12,232 nt of DNA from an uncultured Hyphomonadaceae bacterium. GTDB lineage: Bacteria > Pseudomonadota > Alphaproteobacteria > Caulobacterales > Hyphomonadaceae. The notes beneath the pieces were generated by a model, which searched no databases, had not been told where the DNA came from, and saw only the letters and a list, made by a program, of their open reading frames with translations. The position numbers and the translations under genes are program-made. Position 1 is the first letter of the stretch, and each line of letters begins with the position of its first letter. Location of the stretch: contig CALMWO010000220.1 of the NCBI GenBank assembly GCA_937873805.1, forward strand, positions 1 to 12,232, read 5' to 3'. Positions 1 to 6,106 of the stretch are shown piece by piece.

Positions 1-143
1 TCATTCTCTGCATGCGGGGTTGTCCACGGCTTCGGCGCGAACCACCTCTTGATCAGCTCGGGCTCGGTCCAGCCGCGATAGAGTTTTTCCTTCGGCGCAT
101 CGAGGATGAGCTCAAGAACCAGTTCGTGTGTCGGAGCGCTCAT
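1..143 (-). CDS. SRPBCC/AHSA1-type (START-like) protein, N-terminal part only
   Basis: The gene starts with ATG at 143 and runs off the left edge; 47 complete codons are visible with no stop. The N-terminus reads MSAPTHELVLELILDAP, followed by a WTEPELIKRWFAP stretch, the usual first strand and helix of the AHSA1/COG3832 branch of the SRPBCC fold, a small hydrophobic-cavity ligand-binding family, mostly cytosolic. A purine-rich site (AGAGAGA) lies about 5 nt upstream of the ATG. Only 38 nt separate it from the VOC gene stop, so the two are probably one operon. AHSA1-like, VOC and YCII proteins are familiar companions of ECF42 sigma factors. The ligand cannot be told from this fragment. Confidence 0.8.
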   Translation of the reverse strand, partial: MSAPTHELVLELILDAPKEKLYRGWTEPELIKRWFAPKPWTTPHAEN

Positions 144-181
144 GACGGTCTCTCTTTGAATTTCTGAGTGCGTGGCTGCGA

Positions 182-589
182 TCAGGTCGGTTGTACGAAG
201 CTGGGGTCCATGAAGATGACCTCCCAGATGTGCCCGTCGAGATCTTCGAATGTGCGGCTGATCATGAAGCCATGGTCTTGCATCGGTCGCGGCTCCGTCG
301 CTCCGGCTTTCACCGCAGCATCCACCAGCTTGTGAACGTCTTCCTTCGAATCCTGCGAGAGGCAGATCAGGATCTGCGCTGTCTTCGATGTGTCGGCGAT
401 CGACTTGGTTGTGAACTCGCTGAACTTCTTGTGCGTCAGCAGCATCGCATAGATATCGTCCGAGATCACGAGGCTCGCCGCCGTCTCGTCCGTGAACTGC
501 GCATTGAAACTCCAGCCCAGCGCCTTGAAGAAGGCCATGGACGCGTCAAGGTCCTTCACCGGCAGGTTCAGAAAAATCTTGGTCGACAT
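182..589 (-). CDS. VOC-superfamily (glyoxalase/bleomycin-resistance-like) protein
   Basis: This is a 135-residue protein starting MSTKIFLNLPVKDL with ATG at 589, preceded by a strong GGAAGGA ribosome site (598-604) 8 nt away; an upstream extension of the frame to 946 has no family similarity and is dismissed. The pattern FLNLPVKDLDASMAFFKALGW, a central SDDIYAMLLT stretch and a terminal DLDGHIWEV (about 116-124) are typical of the COG3607 'lactoylglutathione lyase-like' group with paired beta-alpha-beta-beta-beta modules. Glu123 is in the usual metal-ligand place, but the histidine expected near residue 8 of true glyoxalase I is absent (Leu), so glyoxalase activity should not be assumed. It heads a likely operon with the SRPBCC gene and has an ECF42-like promoter upstream (636-663). 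Function unknown, probably part of the sigma factor's regulon. Confidence 0.9.
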   Translation of the reverse strand: MSTKIFLNLPVKDLDASMAFFKALGWSFNAQFTDETAASLVISDDIYAMLLTHKKFSEFTTKSIADTSKTAQILICLSQDSKEDVHKLVDAAVKAGATEPRPMQDHGFMISRTFEDLDGHIWEVIFMDPSFVQPT

Positions 590-635
590 GGCTGTTGTCC
601 TTCCGGCTGGGCGTCCCGCCCTTGTTACGTCCCGA

Positions 636-663
636 GGACGGATGAAGCGACGCCGTTCCGACA
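636..663 (-). promoter_or_regulatory. Putative ECF42-type promoter of the VOC-SRPBCC operon
   Basis: On the minus strand TGTCGG (663-658) is followed after exactly 17 nt by CGTCC (640-636). The same two blocks with the same spacing occur upstream of the YCII-sigma operon at 3095-3122. The -35 block differs by one base from the TGTCGA reported for ECF42 sigma factors, as I recall it. The expected transcription start is near 629, giving a leader of about 40 nt that contains the ribosome site. Assignment to the sigma factor encoded here is inference. Confidence 0.6.
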
Positions 664-834
664 TTCGAGTCAAACTTTTTGCGCGACAGGAAACCGTTTT
701 GAGGGATGGAGCATATCCGAATTCGCAGGACCGCCAGAAATCTTCGCGAGCGATTTCAATCACCTGCTCAACAAAGATGGGGGACGGAGCCGTGCAGAAT
801 CTACGGCGCCCGGAACGGGCGTATTCTCCTCCCC

Positions 835-1344
835 ATGACACGGCACAAACACACGCACACTGGGCTGGTAACCCCCTCGCTTCCTCAGCTTTTGCTGACA
901 GCGATGCTGCACCTGTTTGCGATGCTCGTGTCCAGCGTCGCCTCAACCCTCCAGATGACCCGCCGCCGTCTTCCCGCTGAATGCCACAGCGATGTGACGC
1001 CTGCAGGTCTGCCCCGAGAGACGACCGACACCTTCAAGGAACCAGAAGCTGTCCCGCAAGACGGCACGCTCACCATCGTGAGCCACACCTCGCCATCCCC
1101 CTCCGTCTCGCTTGCTACGCAAACGATCCACCTCCCCCTGCTACGCAGGTGGAGGCAACGCGACGAAGGGGAATTGCCTCCATCAGTGCGCAGCACTGGG
1201 GGAGGTGGATCGCCGCGTCTTCGCGGCGAGACGGAGGGGGCCTCGCGCCACATCCCCCGCTCCGTAGGGTGCATCTTGATGCACCTTTTCGCGAGCGCTG
1301 CCCCAAGGTGCATCAAGATGCACCCTACGCGCTCCACGCCCTAA
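835..1344 (+). CDS. Doubtful small hypothetical ORF running into repeats
   Basis: An ATG at 835 opens 169 codons. The first 85 or so look somewhat protein-like, with a hydrophobic stretch (LLTAMLHLFAMLVSSVAS, about residues 20-37) followed by MTRRRLPAE and mostly G/C third positions. From about residue 88 onward the frame simply translates the inverted repeats at 1097-1328, so the C-terminal half is probably not original coding sequence. There is no convincing ribosome site (CCTCCCC precedes the ATG); a TATTCT at 822-827 could serve a leaderless start, but I see no -35 block. It may be a short membrane-associated protein truncated or extended by repeat insertion, or not a gene at all. Confidence 0.25.
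   Translation: MTRHKHTHTGLVTPSLPQLLLTAMLHLFAMLVSSVASTLQMTRRRLPAECHSDVTPAGLPRETTDTFKEPEAVPQDGTLTIVSHTSPSPSVSLATQTIHLPLLRRWRQRDEGELPPSVRSTGGGGSPRLRGETEGASRHIPRSVGCILMHLFASAAPRCIKMHPTRSTP
1097..1240. repeat. 144-bp nested inverted repeat (MITE-like intergenic element)
   Basis: The outer arms are perfect 15-mers: CCCCCTCCGTCTCGC at 1097-1111 against its complement at 1226-1240. A second perfect 15-bp pair lies inside: CGATCCACCTCCCCC at 1124-1138 against 1198-1212. Small hairpins sit between and within them: TTGC-TAC-GCAA (1112-1122), CTGC-TAC-GCAG (1138-1148), TGGAGGCAA/TTGCCTCCA (1150-1158 and 1174-1182), CAGTGC-GCA-GCACTG (1184-1198) and CGCCGCG-TCTT-CGCGGCG (1211-1228). The whole can fold into a branched cruciform. 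Motifs of the CACCTCCCCC...GGAGG kind are common intergenic repeats in alphaproteobacteria, so this is probably one of a family; mobility is inference. It carries no ORF of its own. Confidence 0.85.
1264..1328. repeat. BIME-like pair of inverted REP units
   Basis: Two 24-bp arms (1264-1287 and 1305-1328) are perfect inverted copies separated by 17 nt. Each arm is itself a REP-like unit: the tetranucleotide GTAG followed by the hairpin GGTGCATC-TT-GATGCACC (1264-1285), and its mirror GGTGCATC-AA-GATGCACC followed by CTAC (1307-1328). GTAG plus an adjacent palindrome is the hallmark of REP sequences processed by RAYT (TnpA-REP, Y1 transposase-like) proteins; two REPs head-to-head form a BIME. 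No RAYT gene lies in this window. The element could stop transcription or protect mRNA ends between the sigma and VOC genes. Confidence 0.85.
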
Positions 1345-1397
1345 ACGGCGCTCAAATCCAACCCCACCCCAACTCGCCCACAAGCGAGAACGCGCCC

Positions 1398-2657
1398 TCA
1401 TGCCCCTTTGGACTTCTCGCTCTCGGCAATCAGGCGGTCGATATGCATGCGGATGTGTGCAGCCTCCGCCGCCGTGTTCGCCAGACCGATCGCGCGATCG
1501 AACGACTCGCGTGCTTCCCGCCGCCGATCGAGCAGCAACAACAGCCAGCCGCGAGCTCCATGAAAATGGAAATACGCAGACAACCGCTCCGCCAGTGGCT
1601 CGATCATGTCGAGCGCCGCCTGCGGCCCTCGCGTCTTCGACACCGCAACGGCCCGATTCAGCGTCACCACTGGCGAGGGCTGCAGCCGCTCCAGCGTCGC
1701 ATAGAGCGCATCGATGCTCGCCCAGTCCGTGTCCTCGAACCGCTTCGCCCGCGCATGCATGGCCGCGATCGCAGCCTGTACCAGATAGACGCCCGTCTTC
1801 TTGTGCCGCAGCGCCTTGTCGATAAGGGCCAGGCCTTCCTGGATCAGCATGCCCCGCCACAGCGAGCGGTCCTGGTCTTCCAGCAGCACCGTCTCGCCCT
1901 GCGCATCGAACCGCGCTTCGCTCCGCGAATGCTGCAGCAGCATCAGCGCCAGCAATCCCATCACTTCCGGCTCGGTCTGGAACATGCGCAACAGAAGCCG
2001 CCCCAGCCGGATGGCTTCATCTGCAAGGTCGGCCCGCGCATCGTCTTTCGGTCCAGCCGAATAGCCTTCGTTGAAAACGAGGTAGACCATCTGCATGACC
2101 GCCGCGAGCCGCTCCGACCGCTCGACCGCCCCCGGCGTCTCGAATGCGACACCGGCATCCGCCACTTTCGCCTTTGCCCGCGTGATGCGCTGCTCCATCG
2201 CAGCTTCGCCAACAAGAAATGCCCGCGCGATCTGCTTCACCGTCAGGCCCGAAACAATGCGCAGCGCCAGCGCGATCTGCTGCGTCGCCGGCAGGTCCGG
2301 ATGACAGCAGATGAACATCAGCCGCAACACATCATCGCGATACTGGCTGTGGTCCAGCCGCTCCACCATCGGTGTTTCGACGTCTTCCAGATCGGAAACC
2401 TGCGCCTCGTCCGGCATGGGCGCCTGCTTCGACCGTTTGCGCACGGCATCCAGCGCCGCATTGCGCCCCACCATGATCAGCCAAGCAGTCGGATCACGTG
2501 GCGGACCATTGATGGTCCAGTTGCGAAGCGCCCGAAGGCACGCCTCCTGGTAAGCTTCCTCGGCCGCATCGAGATCGCGGAAGTAACGCAGCAACGCCGC
2601 CACGGCCTGCGGCCGCGATGTCGTCAGCGCGTTCTCGATCCAGACCTGGTCCGTCAC
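1398..2657 (-). CDS. ECF sigma factor, ECF42-like with DUF6596/TPR-like C-terminal extension
   Basis: This 419-residue RNA polymerase sigma factor is about twice the length of an ordinary ECF sigma. Sigma region 2 covers about residues 15-75 (AYQEACLRALRNW, then PTAWLIMVGRNAALDAVRK). FICCHPDL (115-122) opens region 4, whose helix-turn-helix is at about 138-165 (LTVKQIARAFLV). The C-terminal extension begins with YLVFNEGYSA (192-201), the DUF6596 signature, and ends in TPR-like helices with LDRRREA (376-382). ECF42-type factors lack a classical membrane anti-sigma; the extension is thought to control activity. The start is GTG at 2657, overlapping the YCII stop as GTGA, so translation is probably coupled. 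No anti-sigma gene is seen nearby. The signal it senses is unknown. Confidence 0.93.
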   Translation of the reverse strand: MTDQVWIENALTTSRPQAVAALLRYFRDLDAAEEAYQEACLRALRNWTINGPPRDPTAWLIMVGRNAALDAVRKRSKQAPMPDEAQVSDLEDVETPMVERLDHSQYRDDVLRLMFICCHPDLPATQQIALALRIVSGLTVKQIARAFLVGEAAMEQRITRAKAKVADAGVAFETPGAVERSERLAAVMQMVYLVFNEGYSAGPKDDARADLADEAIRLGRLLLRMFQTEPEVMGLLALMLLQHSRSEARFDAQGETVLLEDQDRSLWRGMLIQEGLALIDKALRHKKTGVYLVQAAIAAMHARAKRFEDTDWASIDALYATLERLQPSPVVTLNRAVAVSKTRGPQAALDMIEPLAERLSAYFHFHGARGWLLLLLDRRREARESFDRAIGLANTAAEAAHIRMHIDRLIAESEKSKGA

Positions 2658-3070
2658 CGCGATCCCGCCGGCGCATGATCCTGCATCACGCCCTGCGAAT
2701 AGACACCATCGGTTGGCGAGCCCGGCAGATAGAGCTGGATCGGACGCAGCTCATAGGCCCCGCCCGGATTGGCCTTGCCAAGCTCTCGCGCGAAGCTCAG
2801 CCCTTCCTCCAGGTTTTCGACATCGATGATGTAGAACCCCAGCAGCGCTTCTTTCGTCTCGGCATAGGGCCCGTCGATCACGAGATCCTTCTGCTTGTGC
2901 AGCGTGGTCGCCGCCGAGGTCGGCAGCAGGCGGATCGCAGGCTTGAGCTTGCCCGCGGCTTCCCACTTGTCGTGAACCCTGGAGAGATCGGCCATCACGG
3001 CGGCGTCCTGCTCCTTGGACCAGCCGCAGACCATCTCTTCATTGTTGTAGCAGAGAACCGCATACATCAT
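2654..3070 (-). CDS. YCII-related (DGPF-domain) protein
   Basis: This 138-residue small cytosolic protein begins MMYAVLCYNNEE; the start at 3070 has an AGGTG ribosome site about 8 nt upstream, and the frame's extension to 3262 covers the promoter and is not family-like. DGPYAETKE (66-74) is the DGPF motif of the YCII/COG3795 family, followed by LLGFYIIDVENLEEG and a terminal YELRPI (about 106-111). YCII folds are ferredoxin-like, with a conserved Asp-His in some members, but the DGPF branch has no established reaction. COG3795 proteins are habitually encoded next to ECF42 sigma genes, exactly as here, and the 4-nt overlap with the sigma gene shows one operon. Probably a partner or target of the sigma factor. 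Confidence 0.92.
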   Translation of the reverse strand: MMYAVLCYNNEEMVCGWSKEQDAAVMADLSRVHDKWEAAGKLKPAIRLLPTSAATTLHKQKDLVIDGPYAETKEALLGFYIIDVENLEEGLSFARELGKANPGGAYELRPIQLYLPGSPTDGVYSQGVMQDHAPAGSR

Positions 3071-3094
3071 CGGCGCGCACCTCGTTTGACCTAA

Positions 3095-3122
3095 GGACGC
3101 ACGAGGATAACCCGGCCCGACA
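3095..3122 (-). promoter_or_regulatory. Putative ECF42-type (autoregulatory) promoter of the YCII-sigma operon
   Basis: On the minus strand TGTCGG (3122-3117) is followed after 17 nt by CGTCC (3099-3095), then an untranslated leader of about 20 nt to the YCII start at 3070. It matches the element at 636-663 in both blocks and in spacing, although the 17-nt spacers differ in sequence. It lies in the gap between the 128-residue gene and YCII, suggesting positive autoregulation of the sigma operon. Confidence 0.65.
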
Positions 3123-3159
3123 CGGCCATGCAAAAAGACCTGAAAACTCCAGATATCCG

Positions 3160-3546
3160 CTAGCGTGGCCGCTTCATCGCCCGGTCGAGATCTGTCTTCA
3201 TGGCCCTGACCGTCGCCCGGTCGACCGGCGCACACAGCTCCAGCGGCCCCATTGCCACACACAGCAGCGGATCGTCGGCGAGCACCAGGGGTGGTTCTAT
3301 CGTTATCTCGACTTGGTCGAGATGGATGCGCCGCCCCATTTGCATTCGCCCCCTGAGCAACAGGGCCATGAATTCGGTCAGCGATGTCTGCTCAAGCAGC
3401 CAGCCCCGCTCTTCTCCGCTGGATTCGAACACCAGCAGGATGCCCTTGCGGCTCTTTGGCTCGACGCGAACGAGTTTCAACGTCGCAGGTTTCTTTGTCC
3501 GGCCTGCGCCGCTTCCCTTTTTGAGCTTCCCATCGCCGCGCGCCAA
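3160..3546 (-). CDS. Hypothetical protein, 128 residues, TTG start
   Basis: I do not recognise the family. The predicted protein has a basic N-terminus (residues 1-34, MARGDGKLKKGSGAGRTKK...), then beta-rich segments (LKLVRVEPKSRKGILLVFES, HLDQVEITIEPPLVL), one hydrophobic helix-like part (TEFMALLLRGRM) and a basic C-terminal helix. There is no signal peptide or membrane segment, so it is probably cytosolic. The start is TTG at 3546, with a GGAGG ribosome site at 3552-3556 and 5-nt spacing; no ATG or GTG lies in frame just upstream. Codon use resembles the neighbours. It is co-directional with the YCII-sigma operon but separated from it by 89 nt carrying the ECF-type promoter, so it is probably a separate unit. 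Confidence 0.7.
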   Translation of the reverse strand: MARGDGKLKKGSGAGRTKKPATLKLVRVEPKSRKGILLVFESSGEERGWLLEQTSLTEFMALLLRGRMQMGRRIHLDQVEITIEPPLVLADDPLLCVAMGPLELCAPVDRATVRAMKTDLDRAMKRPR

Positions 3547-3650
3547 ATCCGCCTCCAGACGAATCGGACCCTATGCATGTCGCATCCGCGAATAACCCCG
3601 GGCATTCCCCCGGATTTCAGGGATATTTGCCGGGGCCGGACGCGCTGCGG

Positions 3651-3794
3651 TCAGGCGCTGTTCGTCAGCCATCCAGGAGCGATGGCATAACGCACAACGT
3701 CGACACGGTCCTTTAGCTCCAGCTTTGTTGCAGCGCCGCTGCGATGGAACTCCACGGTCTTCACCGCGACGCCCAACAAAGCGCCTCGCCGCGC
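3651..3794 (-). pseudogene. Remnant of a LuxR/FixJ-type helix-turn-helix domain (C-terminal 47 codons)
   Basis: Immediately after the TonB receptor stop (3795-3797), in the same frame, 47 codons read ARRGALLGVAVKTVEFHRSG, then AATKLELKDRVDVVRYAIAP, then GWLTNSA and a TGA (3651-3653). LGVAVKTVEFHR is the recognition-helix region of GerE/LuxR DNA-binding domains, and the KL.L.DRVDVVRYAI..GW ending matches the last helix and tail of FixJ/NarL-type regulators. The first helix of the domain, the receiver and any start codon are missing, so this is a 5'-truncated relic. Its frame continuity with the receptor is probably chance, but its abutment suggests a recombination joint that inserted the receptor gene into a regulator gene. 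Confidence 0.75.
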
Positions 3795-5993
3795 TCAGAA
3801 CGTCCCCGATACCCGCACCGCGACCCACTGGGTTCCCTCGGGGCCGCCTTTCTGTTTCCGCTCTTCAGTGCGCTGCAGCACATCAGATGCACGGCTGCCA
3901 GCGAAGAAGCTGCGCACGCGCGTCTCTTCAACGTGGAAGATGTTCGTCACGGAAGCGCGCACCGTGACACCCGGAATCTGGGTAGTCTCGGCGAACACTT
4001 CGATGGCGCTGCCGGGACGGTCGAACGCGATCTCTTCGAGATACTTGTACTCGAACTTGTCCGACGTGCCCTTGGCGCTTCCGCCCCACGCCGATTTCAG
4101 CTCAGGCAGCTCCTGACGATAAGCGACGTTGTAAGTCCACTCGCGCTCGGTGGAAAAGCGACGCGACTCGCCCGTCAGCGGATCGGTGACATCGGTCTCC
4201 TGATACATGCCGGAGAAGCGCACTTCGGCATTGGGAATCAGCGGCGACAGCGGCAAGGCGCCACGCACTTCGACGCCGGTACGCGTACCGTCGCCGATAT
4301 TGCCCGGCGCATCATAGGTTCGCAAATTTGCCGGCGCGCACGGAACCTGCCCGATGACGTTGCAGATGGTGCGCGGGACGAAGTCCTGCACGTCTTCCAC
4401 AGCATCGTGGAAGACGGCCATCGTCACTGCGCCGCGCTTACCGAACTTGTGCTCCCATTCGACGCGCGCCTTCCACGTCTTTTCGGGCTCGAGATCCGGA
4501 TTGCCGATCAGGCTCGATTCATCGACCACGTTGATGGACGAACCAAACTCCGCGAAATCGAGCTGCGCCACTTCGCGGGTCACGCTCGCGCGCAACTGGT
4601 CGGTCTCAGCCGCTTGCCATGTCGCGATCAGGCGCGGCTTGGGATACGAAAACTCGCGCTCCTTCACCTCGTCGCCCGACTGCTTGATCGTCGAGGCCTC
4701 GTAGATGAATCCGCTCTCCAGCGTGAGCTGCGGAGATATCTTCCACACATCTGTGATGAAGGGCTCGACCCGCGTCTCTTCCACGCGCGTATCCGACACC
4801 GGCAACGCCTGCGGAACAGGTCCTGCGCCTATGTCATTGAAGATATCGAGCGTCGTTTCGCGGAAGTTGAAAGCGCCTTCCATGCCGATGTCGATCGTGT
4901 GCGCGCCGTTCGGGCGCCACGTCACGAAGCCACGTCCCACGCGCTCGCCGCCTTCCGTGGTGCGGTTGATCGTGCGTATGGTTGCAAGGCCGCTCGGCCC
5001 CGCCGTGCCGGTCGGCGTGAAGATGTGGAAGAGATCGTCCTGATCCACGCCAGTGAACGTGCCCAGTCCGATGAGCTTTACCGAAAGTTCCGGCGAGAAG
5101 CGATGCTCCCAGTCGGCGCCGACTTCGGCCGTATAATTGTTTGTGTAGTCAACGAAACCGAATGTCCCCCGCTCGAACGCGCCTGCGGGTGTGTAATCGA
5201 TCGATCCGATATTGGTGGTGTTCCAGGTCGGAGCGATCTGGACGTTCAGGCCAACAGTGTCCTCAGCCGTCGGCCGCCATTTCAGCACACCCGATCCCTG
5301 CACGCCGATCTGGTTGGGCTGGCCAAGCTGTTGGCGATACCTCGTCAGATCGCCCGCCGGATTGCGCACGGCTTCAAAGCTTTCGGTCCGGCCGCGCAGG
5401 TTCGGAAGCTGGAAATCGAGCGTCAGGTCCGCCGTTTCGCCCAGTGAGAATTTCTTGGTGAGCTGGAACTGCCCGCCGACCCGGTTCGAGTACTGCAGGC
5501 TGCGAACGTCGACGACCCATGTGCCTGGCGAACTCTCGCCCTGCGTTGTCTTCTTAAGCACGACGTTCACAAGCTGCGTCTGGCCGCGCACGTCGACATT
5601 CGACGCAGAGCCGGAGATCAGCTCGATCTTCGCGACAGAATCCGCCGGAATGCGCTTCAGCTGTTCCGAGATCAGGATCTTGGAGGAAGGCCGCTCGCCA
5701 TTCACCAGCACGTTGCCGGCCGTCGCGCCAAAGCCACGCAGCGCTTCGCCGTCATCGATCTCGAATCCCGGCACGCGGTTGACGATGTCGGCCGCCGTCA
5801 CGGGATTGTACTGTTTGAAAAAGCCGACCTCGAACGTCTGCACGCCATCCTGGGCGGCTTGCGCGGGCGCGGCTTTGTCGGTGGGCGACGGCACAGGCGC
5901 CTGCTGCGCCATCGCGACGGGCCCAAGCCCGGCGGCAAGCGCAATCAATCCAACCGCGCTTTTGAGCGGTCGTCCCAGCTTGACGCTGTCCAT
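3795..5993 (-). CDS. TonB-dependent outer-membrane receptor (first)
   Basis: This 732-residue protein takes up an unknown ligand across the outer membrane using energy from TonB-ExbBD. Residues 1-29 form a signal peptide (KSAVGLIALAAGLGPVAMA, cleavage near Gln30). A TonB-box-like QTFEVGFF lies at 52-59 and the plug at about 60-150, with ADIVNRVPGFEI, an RGFGATAGNVLVNGERPSSK segment (86-105) and VAKIELISGSA. The rest is a beta-barrel with alternating aromatic strands and a C-terminal Phe. The plug lacks the usual VEVLRGP-GTLYG motif, having IELISGSASNVDV instead, so it belongs to a divergent receptor branch. The ATG at 5993 has GGGAGGA with about 5 nt spacing. It is divergent from the HxlR gene, probably its regulator. 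Confidence 0.93.
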   Translation of the reverse strand: MDSVKLGRPLKSAVGLIALAAGLGPVAMAQQAPVPSPTDKAAPAQAAQDGVQTFEVGFFKQYNPVTAADIVNRVPGFEIDDGEALRGFGATAGNVLVNGERPSSKILISEQLKRIPADSVAKIELISGSASNVDVRGQTQLVNVVLKKTTQGESSPGTWVVDVRSLQYSNRVGGQFQLTKKFSLGETADLTLDFQLPNLRGRTESFEAVRNPAGDLTRYRQQLGQPNQIGVQGSGVLKWRPTAEDTVGLNVQIAPTWNTTNIGSIDYTPAGAFERGTFGFVDYTNNYTAEVGADWEHRFSPELSVKLIGLGTFTGVDQDDLFHIFTPTGTAGPSGLATIRTINRTTEGGERVGRGFVTWRPNGAHTIDIGMEGAFNFRETTLDIFNDIGAGPVPQALPVSDTRVEETRVEPFITDVWKISPQLTLESGFIYEASTIKQSGDEVKEREFSYPKPRLIATWQAAETDQLRASVTREVAQLDFAEFGSSINVVDESSLIGNPDLEPEKTWKARVEWEHKFGKRGAVTMAVFHDAVEDVQDFVPRTICNVIGQVPCAPANLRTYDAPGNIGDGTRTGVEVRGALPLSPLIPNAEVRFSGMYQETDVTDPLTGESRRFSTEREWTYNVAYRQELPELKSAWGGSAKGTSDKFEYKYLEEIAFDRPGSAIEVFAETTQIPGVTVRASVTNIFHVEETRVRSFFAGSRASDVLQRTEERKQKGGPEGTQWVAVRVSGTF

Positions 5994-6016
5994 TGCCGTC
6001 CTCCCAGACGTATGTA

Positions 6017-6063
6017 AGTTCGTTTTCTGAACTCAATCTCATCTGGTTCCCAAGCAGGGTCAA
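6017..6063 (-). promoter_or_regulatory. Putative promoter and operator of the first TonB receptor, shared with hxlR-like gene
   Basis: In the 113-nt divergent gap, the minus strand has TTGACC (6063-6058), a 17-nt spacer and a weak GAGATT (6040-6035) as -35/-10 boxes. Directly downstream is the palindrome AGTTC-N7-GAACT (6017-6033), extended by a T/A pair at 6015 and 6035. A dyad of this size at the start of transcription is where a dimeric winged-helix repressor such as the adjacent HxlR protein could block the receptor gene. The plus-strand promoter for the regulator is not clear. Confidence 0.4.
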
Positions 6064-6106
6064 TCGCTGGGGGACACACGCTCGGACACGAACCCGGGAG
6101 GTCGGC

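Larger units (their letters stand above)
590..1397. other. 808-bp intergenic region rich in inverted repeats
   Basis: Between the sigma-factor stop and the VOC start there is no convincing gene. From right to left it holds the sigma gene's 3' flank with a weak hairpin (CTCGC/GCGAG, 1373-1388), a BIME-like REP pair (1264-1328), a large nested inverted repeat (1097-1240), a doubtful ORF on the plus strand, a small hairpin (CGCCCG-GAA-CGGGCG, 807-821) and the VOC promoter (636-663). Stretches 664-800 and 1241-1263 show nothing I can name. Confidence 0.8.

Noticed and set aside
885..1337. Minus-strand frame between the sigma and VOC genes
   Set aside because: Much of it is translated from the inverted repeats (CILMHLGAALAKRCIKMHP is the REP hairpin read twice); no ribosome site.
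1373..1388. Hairpin CTCGC-N6-GCGAG just downstream of the sigma gene as a terminator
   Set aside because: The stem is only 5 bp and is followed by a G-rich run, not a T-tract.
981..2678. A 565-codon plus-strand frame crossing the repeat cluster and the sigma gene
   Set aside because: It is an antisense shadow of the sigma factor; composition is Arg/His/Pro-rich and no family is recognisable.
3608..3635. CCCCGG/CCGGGG inverted repeat between the LuxR relic and the 128-residue gene
   Set aside because: Only 6 bp of GC with a 16-nt loop and no T-tract; chance is likely in this composition.
3700..3705. TGTCGA on the minus strand, an exact match to the recalled ECF42 -35 motif
   Set aside because: It lies in the LuxR relic (codons for Val-Asp) and has no CGTCC 17 nt downstream.
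3795..5447. Long plus-strand frames (for example 3744-5447) opposite the first TonB receptor
   Set aside because: They mirror the receptor's codon bias, encode Arg/His-rich sequence with no domain, and the minus-strand protein is a clear family member.
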